The notes beneath the pieces were generated by a model. It did no database searches. It was not told the origin of the DNA and was given only the letters and a program-made list of their open reading frames with translations. Below, piece after piece: positions 1-5,088 of a DNA stretch of 5,088 nucleotides. Made by a program: the position numbers and the translations under genes. Origin of the DNA: Balneolaceae bacterium (GTDB lineage Bacteria; Bacteroidota; Rhodothermia; Balneolales; Balneolaceae); contig SKGY01000195.1 in NCBI GenBank assembly GCA_007117235.1, positions 1-5,088 on the forward strand, written 5' to 3'. Positions within the stretch are counted from its first letter, which is position 1. Every line of letters begins with the position of its first letter.

Positions 1-358
1 GACGAACTGCAGACACCAGCACTTCAACAGCTTCAAGTTTCATCAGATACCCTTTAGCCCCGGCCCTAAGTGCACGTTCGGCATATAGTTCTTCATCATG
101 ACGAGAGACTACCAGAATTTTCAGATCCGGCATTTGATGGAGCAAGTTTTTAACGAGCTCTATTCCATTCATACCGGGTAATGAAATATCGATAACGGCC
201 GCATCCGGTTTAAGTTTGATAATTTCATTCAATGCTACCTCAGCACTTTCAGCCTGACCACATACTTCAAATCCAACCTCTTTTTCGAGTGTCATTGCCA
301 ATCCTTTTCTCATTAGGGGGTGATCATCAACGATATAAATTTGCTTACTTTTTGCCAT
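1..358 (-). CDS. NarL/FixJ-family response regulator, receiver domain (3' end cut by window edge)
   Basis: The first 119 codons of a response regulator are present; the frame runs off the left edge without a stop. The translated part is a complete-looking receiver domain. It begins MAKSKQIYIVDDHPLMRKGL, with the acidic pair D11/D12, phospho-acceptor D57 (in VIDISLPGMNG), the conserved Ser/Thr position as S85 and the conserved lysine as K107 in GYLMK. The VDDHP start and the GAKGYLMKLEA...AVR ending are typical of the NarL/FixJ (LuxR-HTH) class, so the missing C-terminus is expected to be a helix-turn-helix DNA-binding domain; that part is inferred, not seen. The gene starts 6 nt after the stop of the histidine kinase gene on the same strand, so the kinase is almost certainly its phosphodonor and the two are probably translationally coupled. 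The ATG at 358 has no clear ribosome binding site. Confidence 0.93.
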   Translation of the reverse strand, partial: MAKSKQIYIVDDHPLMRKGLAMTLEKEVGFEVCGQAESAEVALNEIIKLKPDAAVIDISLPGMNGIELVKNLLHQMPDLKILVVSRHDEELYAERALRAGAKGYLMKLEAVEVLVSAVR

Positions 359-364
359 AATAAG

Positions 365-1789
365 TTAATCAGTGTATGAATAAGAAGACCCTACCGCCAA
401 TAGGGTTACTAAAATTTGTGCTCCGCCTAGTTTTTTGCTGTCATGAATTTCAAGGTTTGCACCAACCAGTCTGGCCCTGAACGACATTATACGAACTCCA
501 AGTCCTTTTTGCTTGTCCCAATCATCAGTAAATCCGGTACCGTTATCTTCTACTGCAATGGTTAGCTTCTCTTCATCTGCTTCTAATGAAATATGAACCT
601 CTGTAGCTTTTCCATGCTTTACAGCATTGCTGGTTGCTTCCTGTGCAATCCTGAAGAGATGAACTAAGCTGGTGGTATCTTCAAAAGTGATGTTGTATTT
701 ACAATTTAACACGCATTTGATACCGAAAAGTCTCTCTGCATTCTCGACAAGTCGCTCCAGTGCAACCTTCAGCCCCTGATTATCAAACTCAACAGGGATG
801 AGACCCCGTGATAGTGTACGAGCAAATTCGTCGGCTTCTTTAATAAGCCTTGTGATTTCATCAACCTCATCAGCGAGTTTATGCCCCTCGTCCTTAAGGC
901 TGGAGGCTATATTTCGATTAATAAGGCTGATTCCGGTAAGCATCTGTCCAAGTCCATCATGTAGATCCTGGCCTATTCTGTGGCGTTCATGCTCACTGAT
1001 TCTCAACACCTCCTGCTCTAATCTCCGCTGCTCAGTAATGTCCCTGATTATTCCCGTATAAAGCCGCTGTCCATTTACATTCACTTCACTCACAGCAAGA
1101 TACATTGGAAATGTTGATCCATCTTTTCGTTTCCCGGTTACATCACGGCCAATTCCGATTATTTTTCTATTCCCTGTTTGATGGTAGTTGTGAATATATC
1201 CGTCATGTTCTCGCCGATAGGGCTGTGGCATCAGCACCTTTACATTTTTGCCCACCACTTCAGATGCGCCATATTGGAATAGTTTTTCAGCTGCACGGTT
1301 AAACGTTCGAATTGTCCCTTTTTCATCAATGGTAATTATTGCATCAACCGTAGTTTTAAGGATACTTCTCGCTCTCGCTTCACTTTCGCGCAGCTTTTGC
1401 TCTATTAAAAATTGACCTTCTTTATTGCGAGTCATTTTTTCAGCGAAGGCAAGCCGAATATCGAGGCGTTGCTCATCATAGAGTGATTCCACAAAATATT
1501 GATCAACGTCAGCATCGAGCAATCGGTGTAGCTGGTCAGTTTGATCCCGGGATACAACTGCTGCAATAGTGTAGCGTCTGCCCGACTCTTTTGCCCGTAC
1601 ATCTCTGCAAAACTGAATTCCCTCTTCAGAAAAATCACTGAGTATGATAAGTGAAATGTGTTTTTTGTCAAGTAGATCGATTGAAGACTTCTCAGGCTTG
1701 ACAACATCAAATTGGTGCTGTCTGCGCTTTAAAGCATCTGCCAAAATTGATTTTGATTCACTATTCAGACCTACTAAAAGGGTATTCAT
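365..1789 (-). CDS. PAS-sensor histidine kinase (HisKA_3 type) with FixL-like heme PAS and degenerate N-terminal receiver
   Basis: A 474-residue cytoplasmic kinase with no signal peptide or membrane segment. Residues 1-118 look like a receiver fold lacking the key residues: G7/L8 replace the acidic pair, S51 sits at the phospho-acceptor position (D52 follows) and E101 replaces the lysine. Residues 119-142 are a charged helical linker. Residues 143-255 are a PAS domain closely matching FixL: LMPQPYR, then EHDGYI with H195 at the place of the proximal heme histidine (H200 of Bradyrhizobium FixL), then IIGIGR with R215 at the place of the distal arginine R220, then RKDGSTFPM. Residues 262-330 are HisKA_3 with phospho-acceptor H277 in DLHDGLGQ; D278 and Q282 give the DxxxQ motif linked to phosphatase activity in this family. 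Residues 375-465 are HATPase_c: N388 (N box), DNGTGF 415-420 and KGLGV 428-432. The partner regulator lies 6 nt downstream. Kinase identity is secure; heme binding is inferred. Confidence 0.95.
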   Translation of the reverse strand: MNTLLVGLNSESKSILADALKRRQHQFDVVKPEKSSIDLLDKKHISLIILSDFSEEGIQFCRDVRAKESGRRYTIAAVVSRDQTDQLHRLLDADVDQYFVESLYDEQRLDIRLAFAEKMTRNKEGQFLIEQKLRESEARARSILKTTVDAIITIDEKGTIRTFNRAAEKLFQYGASEVVGKNVKVLMPQPYRREHDGYIHNYHQTGNRKIIGIGRDVTGKRKDGSTFPMYLAVSEVNVNGQRLYTGIIRDITEQRRLEQEVLRISEHERHRIGQDLHDGLGQMLTGISLINRNIASSLKDEGHKLADEVDEITRLIKEADEFARTLSRGLIPVEFDNQGLKVALERLVENAERLFGIKCVLNCKYNITFEDTTSLVHLFRIAQEATSNAVKHGKATEVHISLEADEEKLTIAVEDNGTGFTDDWDKQKGLGVRIMSFRARLVGANLEIHDSKKLGGAQILVTLLAVGSSYSYTD

Positions 1790-1866
1790 GTAAGAATTTG
1801 TTTAAAAAATTAGTTAGCTCAATCTAATAAAAGTTAGCATGATTGAAAGGTAAGATTCAGGCTGCT

Positions 1867-3207
1867 TTAAGATTGCTTTGGGAGCTCAGTAATGCCATCA
1901 TTCCACTCTATTTTCAGATCTGACTCTTTTTTAAATGATGACCTGCTTCTAACCCAATTGCCGTCCTGAATAATCCTTGTAAATCCACGCTGGAGTGGTG
2001 CTTTTGGGTTCTGCTCTTCCAGCTTTGCAAGTTGCTCATTCAGTAGAGATCGCTTGTCATGAATCTGTCGTTCAAATCGATGATTTAGCCTTTCAGTTAA
2101 ATATTTAAGTGACTCTATATTCTGTTGCAGAACAGTTTCGGGGTTGTACCGGTCAAGAGAAGAAACCAGCTTGTCACGTTCATTTTTTACCTGCAGTATT
2201 TTTTGATGGACCAAACTTTTAACCTTGTCTGTAAGGTTCTCAACTTTGTTTTGATGAAATTTCAATTTCTCCTGTACAACCAGTAGGGCGTGAGAATGTG
2301 CCAGACGATAAACGTAATCACGGAAGTGGGTCAGTTTTTGCTGAATGACCGAAGACAGTGATTCTGAATAATCCTCAATCTGATATCTCAGTTCATTGAT
2401 ATCCGGTGCTGCGATAATAACGGCTTGTGTAGGTGTAGCGGCTCTGGCATCGGCAACAAAATCTGTGATACTGAAATCTACCTCGTGTCCAACCGCACTG
2501 ATTACGGGGATCCTACATTTAAAAAGTGCCCTCGCCACAATCTCTTCGTTGAACGGCCAGAGATCTTCAAGTGAACCACCCCCTCTGCCAATAATCAGCA
2601 GGTCAACAGGCTCTTTTTGTTCATCAAAATAGTGTACTGCCTCCTCAAGCTCTTTTGCAGCATTCAAACCCTGAACACTTGCGTGATACAGATATAATGT
2701 GGCTGCCGGCCAGCGCTGTTCAAATGTTGCCCGAATATCCTGAAAAGCCGCTCCGGTTGATGATGTAATAACGCCAATTCTAAGCGGAAAAGGAGGGAGA
2801 GGTTTCTTGTGAGAGTCGTCAAATAGCCCCTCATTTTCGAGCTTTTTCTTTAGTTCCTCAAACTTCTGCTGGAGTTTCCCGACGCCCGCTTGCTGTACAA
2901 GTGTCACAATCATCTGATACCTTCCATGAGGAGCATACACCTGAATATCGCCCCCCAATACCACCTGTTGACCATCTCGAAGGCTCACATCAAGCCGCTG
3001 AGCGGTACTTCTCCAGATTACGCAGGGAAGCTGAGCCTCATCATCTTTTATAGTAAAGTAATAGTGACCGTTTCTGCTCTGATTTACATTACTGAGTTCA
3101 CCTTCCACAAGGATGTCCCTGAAATTATTTTCAAGCAGATGTTTGATGTTGTTGGTGAGATCCGAAACTGAGGGAACGTCGAATGCAAAAGGGATTTGAT
3201 TTTCCAT
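1867..3207 (-). CDS. xseA: Exodeoxyribonuclease VII large subunit
   Basis: XseA is the catalytic large subunit of exonuclease VII, which with several copies of the small subunit XseB degrades single-stranded DNA from both ends to oligonucleotides in repair and recombination. The 446-residue length is normal. Residues 12-103 form the OB-fold nucleic-acid-binding domain (VSDLTNNIK; VEGELSNVNQSRNGHYYFTIKD). The catalytic domain has GVITSSTGAAFQD (145-157), RGGGSLEDLWPFNEE (208-222) and SAVGHEVDFSITDFVAD (237-253), followed by RAATPTQA. D157, R208, H241 and D244 match the residues I recall as essential in the E. coli enzyme. Residues 270-400 are long helical/coiled-coil segments where XseB binds in known complexes, and the C-terminal piece (PLQRGFTRI to the end) is the usual beta tail. 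The ATG gives the expected MENQ...VSDLT start; no Shine-Dalgarno is visible. The usual partner xseB does not follow: a histidine kinase gene starts 77 nt downstream. Confidence 0.97.
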   Translation of the reverse strand: MENQIPFAFDVPSVSDLTNNIKHLLENNFRDILVEGELSNVNQSRNGHYYFTIKDDEAQLPCVIWRSTAQRLDVSLRDGQQVVLGGDIQVYAPHGRYQMIVTLVQQAGVGKLQQKFEELKKKLENEGLFDDSHKKPLPPFPLRIGVITSSTGAAFQDIRATFEQRWPAATLYLYHASVQGLNAAKELEEAVHYFDEQKEPVDLLIIGRGGGSLEDLWPFNEEIVARALFKCRIPVISAVGHEVDFSITDFVADARAATPTQAVIIAAPDINELRYQIEDYSESLSSVIQQKLTHFRDYVYRLAHSHALLVVQEKLKFHQNKVENLTDKVKSLVHQKILQVKNERDKLVSSLDRYNPETVLQQNIESLKYLTERLNHRFERQIHDKRSLLNEQLAKLEEQNPKAPLQRGFTRIIQDGNWVRSRSSFKKESDLKIEWNDGITELPKQS

Positions 3208-3417
3208 GGAATGAAAATCACTGTTTTACAGATCAATTTCCAATGATGGCAGGGTATAAATTGTGACATTTAATCATCGTCATTCTGATCCGCCAGCTGG
3301 CGGACAGAATCTCCCATTTGTGCAGAAAGAGGGGATCCTGAATCAAGTTCAGGATGACTTTAAGCGTAATGACATACCTAAAGAAGAGACTCATTTTATA
3401 AATTCTTTAATCGTGGT
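3208..3417. other. Intergenic region between acetyltransferase gene and xseA
   Basis: This is 210 bases with no credible gene. It separates two minus-strand genes and must hold the xseA promoter, but I find no convincing -35/-10 pair. Most of the middle is taken up by the palindromic repeat at 3279-3358. The stretches 3208-3278 and 3359-3417 are plain A/T-rich sequence. No hairpin here is followed by a T tract on the minus strand, so no classical intrinsic terminator for the acetyltransferase gene is evident. Confidence 0.7.
3279..3358. repeat. Double-palindrome dispersed-type repeat (REP/MITE-like), about 80 bp
   Basis: The unit is bounded by short inverted ends, GTCAT (3279-3283) and ATGAC (3354-3358). 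Inside are two independent hairpins. The first, 3282-3310, has a 16-bp perfect palindrome TCCGCCAGCTGGCGGA (3289-3304) extended by ATTCTG/CAGAAT arms with one bulged A at 3288. The second, 3335-3355, is ATCCTGAA / TTCAGGAT around a 5-nt loop. An alternative outer arm pair is GTCATT (3279-3284) with AATGAC (3368-3373). The composition and layout recall non-coding repeats found in many copies in Bacteroidota and related genomes. Only one copy is visible here, so its dispersed nature is from background knowledge. It encodes nothing and could cap the mRNA ends of the flanking genes. Confidence 0.75.
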
Positions 3418-4014
3418 TTAAATCTCCTTCACCCAAAAAACCATCTTCTTGCCACTTTCTTTCTCTTCATTCAGATCTTTCCAGACATAAGTTGTTGTGA
3501 GATTGGGTTCTTTGCTATACCCGAATTTTCTCCAGACAGGATCAAGCGGCTGGTAGTTATTTGGTTTCAAGGGATGATTATCCTCCCTCACAACTCCGCA
3601 AAAACAGATGGTGTTAAATCCGCCAAGCTTTTTCGCATGTTGTTCTCTCTCCTCAAAAAAACGAGAGTAAACTCCTTGCCCCCTATACTCTCTTTTTAAA
3701 ATAGATTCACCACAGTAGAAGATGCTATCAGGATTGTATCCATGTTCTATAAACGGTTTTTGAAATTCATCAGTCTCGTCTCGTAAAGGGAGCCCGGTGG
3801 AAATGCCTACGATTTTATCATTATCAAAAACCAAAATGGCAAGACTATCGGTTGATTGAGTGTATGTTTGCAGGTAATTCTTTTCATACTCTAATGAGCC
3901 ATCATACAAATAGGGGTACTCGCGAAATATCTTAATTCTCAATGTCGCGATTTCTGAGACGAACGGTTTGATACCGGCACCGTAATAAATATCTATTTGC
4001 AACTCTTTTTTCAT
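3418..4014 (-). CDS. GNAT-family N-acetyltransferase, substrate unknown
   Basis: A 198-residue soluble protein with the GNAT fold, which transfers an acyl group from acyl-CoA to an amine. Visible features are an N-terminal helix region with LRIKIFREYPYLYDGSLEYE (25-44), beta strands at 58-63 and 68-74 (SLAILV; IVGISTG), and acetyl-CoA-binding motif A at 98-130 (IFYCGESILKREYRGQGVYS...). In motif A the R111-x-x-G114 core is intact, but the final Gly/Ala position is Y116. A conserved tail region, DHPLKPNNYQPLDPVWRKFGY-like (145-166), then TTTYVWKD and MVFWVKEI follow. The YPYLYDG signature marks a family I recognise as widespread GNAT proteins without an assigned substrate. I chose the ATG at 4014 (MKKELQ) rather than an in-frame TTG at 4029, which would add only five poorly supported residues (MLFFI). 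It is transcribed divergently from pyrC and is probably a single-gene unit. Confidence 0.88.
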   Translation of the reverse strand: MKKELQIDIYYGAGIKPFVSEIATLRIKIFREYPYLYDGSLEYEKNYLQTYTQSTDSLAILVFDNDKIVGISTGLPLRDETDEFQKPFIEHGYNPDSIFYCGESILKREYRGQGVYSRFFEEREQHAKKLGGFNTICFCGVVREDNHPLKPNNYQPLDPVWRKFGYSKEPNLTTTYVWKDLNEEKESGKKMVFWVKEI

Positions 4015-4069
4015 GATGAAAAATAACAATTTAATAGTTAGAGTTTAATGTAGCAGGGAGTCCTGTTTT

Positions 4070-4092
4070 GTGATAACTGTAAATATTATCAC
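4070..4092. promoter_or_regulatory. Inverted repeat GTGATAA-N9-TTATCAC, possible operator
   Basis: Two perfect 7-bp arms (4070-4076 and 4086-4092) are separated by 9 bp, giving a 23-bp dyad in the region between the divergent acetyltransferase and pyrC genes. It lies 55 bp upstream of the acetyltransferase ATG and 110 bp upstream of the pyrC ATG, so it is better placed to act on the acetyltransferase promoter. The spacing is longer than in a CRP/FNR site. It lacks a T tract, so it is not a terminator. The regulator is unknown. Confidence 0.35.
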
Positions 4093-4152
4093 CGAGGTTC
4101 AGTTTTCAAAAAGTTAACAGCTGTCTGTATTTAACGATAAATCAGCCTATAT

Positions 4153-4179
4153 TTGACGAGTTGTCTGAAAATATTAAAT
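4153..4179 (+). promoter_or_regulatory. Weak candidate promoter for pyrC
   Basis: TTGACG at 4153-4158 resembles a -35 hexamer (5 of 6). It is followed by the A/T-rich TATTAAAT (4172-4179), whose best -10 reading, TTAAAT at 4174-4179, is 4 of 6 with a short 15-bp spacer. Transcription would begin about 15-20 bases before the pyrC ATG. The Bacteroidota-type -7 box (TAnnTTTG) is not evident. The placement is plausible but the match is poor. Confidence 0.28.
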
Positions 4180-4202
4180 CGCACCTACACTTAATCACAT
4201 TC

Positions 4203-5088
4203 ATGGATACCACTCCAAATCTCCTCATTCAAAACTGTAAACCCGTCGGTGATGGTTTTAACGGTAAAAAGATATTTGATATACGAATTAAAAATGGTGT
4301 GATTACCGAAATTGGACAAGCACTCTCGGCTAAAAAGGGTGAGAAGAGTTATGATGCAAATGGAGCATATCTAAGCGGCGGATGGATGGATATGCATGTT
4401 CATCTGCGTGAACCCGGATTTGAGCACAAAGAGACGATTGAAACCGGTTGCAAAGCTGCGGCTTTTGGTGGCTTTACTGAAGTGGCCTGTATGCCTAACA
4501 CTAAACCGGCCACACACACGCGTGATGTTGTAGAGTTCATCAAGAAGAAGGCGGAACCATTTGCAGTAGATGTGCACCCGATTGGATGTGTGACAAAAGA
4601 GAGGGCAGGTAAATCAATAGCAGAAATGGCGGACATGAAAGCCGGCGGTGCCGTGGCATTTAGTGATGATGGTGATCCGGTTTATGACTCTCAAGTAATG
4701 CGCGTTGCCCTTGAATATTCATCTATGTTAGGGGTGCCAATTATTAACCACGAAGAAGATTTAGCACTGTCACGACCCGGACATATGAATGAGGGTGAAG
4801 TGTCAACTCGTTTAGGGCTTGATGGTACGCCCGGAATTGCAGAAGAGACAATGATTGCCCGTGATATTCTTCTCGCAGGATTTACCGGCGGACACATTCA
4901 TGTGGCGCATATCAGTACAAGAAAAGCAGTGGACCTGGTTCGTCAGGGGAAAAAGGAGGGAGTAAACGTAACAACTGAAGTTTGTACTCACCACTTTGAT
5001 CTAACTGATGAAGAGGTATCAAAACGGAAGTACGATACAAACGTGAAAATGCATCCGCCGCTGAGAACTCAGGATGATGTGGATGCAA
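4203..5088 (+). CDS. pyrC: Dihydroorotase, type I (3' end cut by window edge)
   Basis: The first 295 codons are present and open to the right edge. Dihydroorotase catalyses the reversible cyclisation of carbamoyl-aspartate to dihydroorotate, the third step of de novo UMP synthesis. The amidohydrolase zinc motif is DMHVHLREPG at 63-72 (H65, H67; R69 binds substrate). MPNT at 97-100 contributes to the substrate pocket, FSDDGDPV at 153-160 supplies the aspartate that replaces a carbamylated lysine in type I enzymes, NHEED (182-186) gives H183, and HIHVAHIST (231-239) gives H236. All of these metal ligands are intact, so this should be an active enzyme rather than a non-catalytic PyrC-like partner of aspartate transcarbamoylase. 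The catalytic aspartate near the C-terminal DHAPH motif is beyond the window. The ATG at 4203 fits the family's N-terminal beta domain (LLIQNCKPV); no Shine-Dalgarno precedes it. Confidence 0.95.
   Translation, partial: MDTTPNLLIQNCKPVGDGFNGKKIFDIRIKNGVITEIGQALSAKKGEKSYDANGAYLSGGWMDMHVHLREPGFEHKETIETGCKAAAFGGFTEVACMPNTKPATHTRDVVEFIKKKAEPFAVDVHPIGCVTKERAGKSIAEMADMKAGGAVAFSDDGDPVYDSQVMRVALEYSSMLGVPIINHEEDLALSRPGHMNEGEVSTRLGLDGTPGIAEETMIARDILLAGFTGGHIHVAHISTRKAVDLVRQGKKEGVNVTTEVCTHHFDLTDEEVSKRKYDTNVKMHPPLRTQDDVDA

Noticed and set aside
798..1302. Plus-strand open frames of 87 and 65 codons
   Set aside because: They lie antisense inside the histidine kinase gene, whose domains are unmistakable, and their translations are low-complexity without recognisable motifs.
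1432..1710. A 92-codon minus-strand frame in a different phase from the kinase
   Set aside because: It overlaps the kinase N-terminal region fully and has no family resemblance; the kinase frame is continuous through it, so there is no frameshift.
1790..1866. Possible xseB or terminator between xseA and the kinase gene
   Set aside because: 77 bp is too short for xseB, and the only hairpin (TTAG/CTAA) has a 4-bp stem, too weak for a terminator.
2396..3171. Plus-strand frames of 78 and 93 codons opposite xseA
   Set aside because: They are antisense to conserved catalytic and OB-fold sequence of xseA and have no credible start context or motif.
3084..3269. A 61-codon minus-strand frame overlapping the xseA start
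   Set aside because: It is out of frame with the well-conserved XseA N-terminus and has no recognisable protein content.
3250..3285. Possible xseA promoter using the repeat end AATGACG as -35 and TATACC as -10
   Set aside because: Both hexamers match poorly and the 19-bp spacing is unfavourable; not strong enough to annotate.
3335..3355. Second repeat hairpin as an intrinsic terminator
   Set aside because: On the minus strand the stem is followed by CCCCTCTTT and on the plus strand by GACTTTAAG, so neither side has a real T tract.
4015..4029. Upstream TTG start adding five residues to the acetyltransferase
   Set aside because: The in-frame ATG at 4014 gives a normal GNAT N-terminus, and the extra residues MLFFI have no family support or ribosome site.
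4117..4124. 8-bp palindrome ACAGCTGT in the divergent region
   Set aside because: It is short, has no spacing partner, and such octamers occur often by chance.
4371..4994. Four minus-strand frames of 60-78 codons
   Set aside because: All are antisense to intact dihydroorotase motifs (HVH, MPNT, SDDG, HIHVAH) and overlap one another.
1..5088. CRISPR arrays, tRNA or rRNA genes, phage or transposase genes
   Set aside because: No regularly spaced repeats, cloverleaf signatures or mobile-element proteins were seen on either strand.

Overview
The window holds five protein genes and reads as ordinary chromosome of a bacterium from the Bacteroidota / Balneolota / Rhodothermota side of the tree. Three things suggest this. 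None of the five start codons has a convincing Shine-Dalgarno sequence; upstream regions are A/T-rich instead. Base composition is moderate to AT-leaning. The gap between xseA and the acetyltransferase gene carries an 80-bp double-palindrome element of a style I associate with dispersed repeats in these phyla. The taxonomic call is inference; a protein search with PyrC or XseA would settle it.

Layout, left to right. Positions 1-358 (minus strand) are the N-terminal receiver half of a NarL/FixJ-type response regulator, cut by the window edge. Positions 365-1789 (minus) encode its probable partner, a soluble hybrid-looking histidine kinase. It has a degenerate receiver at the N-terminus, a PAS domain strikingly similar to the oxygen-sensing heme PAS of FixL, then HisKA_3 and HATPase_c domains. 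Kinase and regulator are 6 nt apart and surely co-transcribed. Positions 1867-3207 (minus) encode the exonuclease VII large subunit XseA, 77 nt upstream of the kinase; xseB is not beside it. Positions 3208-3417 are non-coding and hold the palindromic repeat. Positions 3418-4014 (minus) encode a GNAT-family acetyltransferase of unknown substrate. Positions 4015-4202 are a divergent intergenic region with a spaced 7-bp inverted repeat and a weak candidate promoter. From 4203 to the right edge (plus strand) runs pyrC, a type I dihydroorotase of pyrimidine synthesis, also cut by the edge.

Functionally, xseA (DNA repair), the acetyltransferase and pyrC (UMP synthesis) have no evident link to each other. 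The kinase and response regulator form a clear two-component pair, and the predicted signal is heme-bound gas (O2, possibly NO or CO) or redox state. This pair is the most interesting content. I see no CRISPR array, tRNA, rRNA, phage or transposase gene, and no convincing evidence of a wholly new system.
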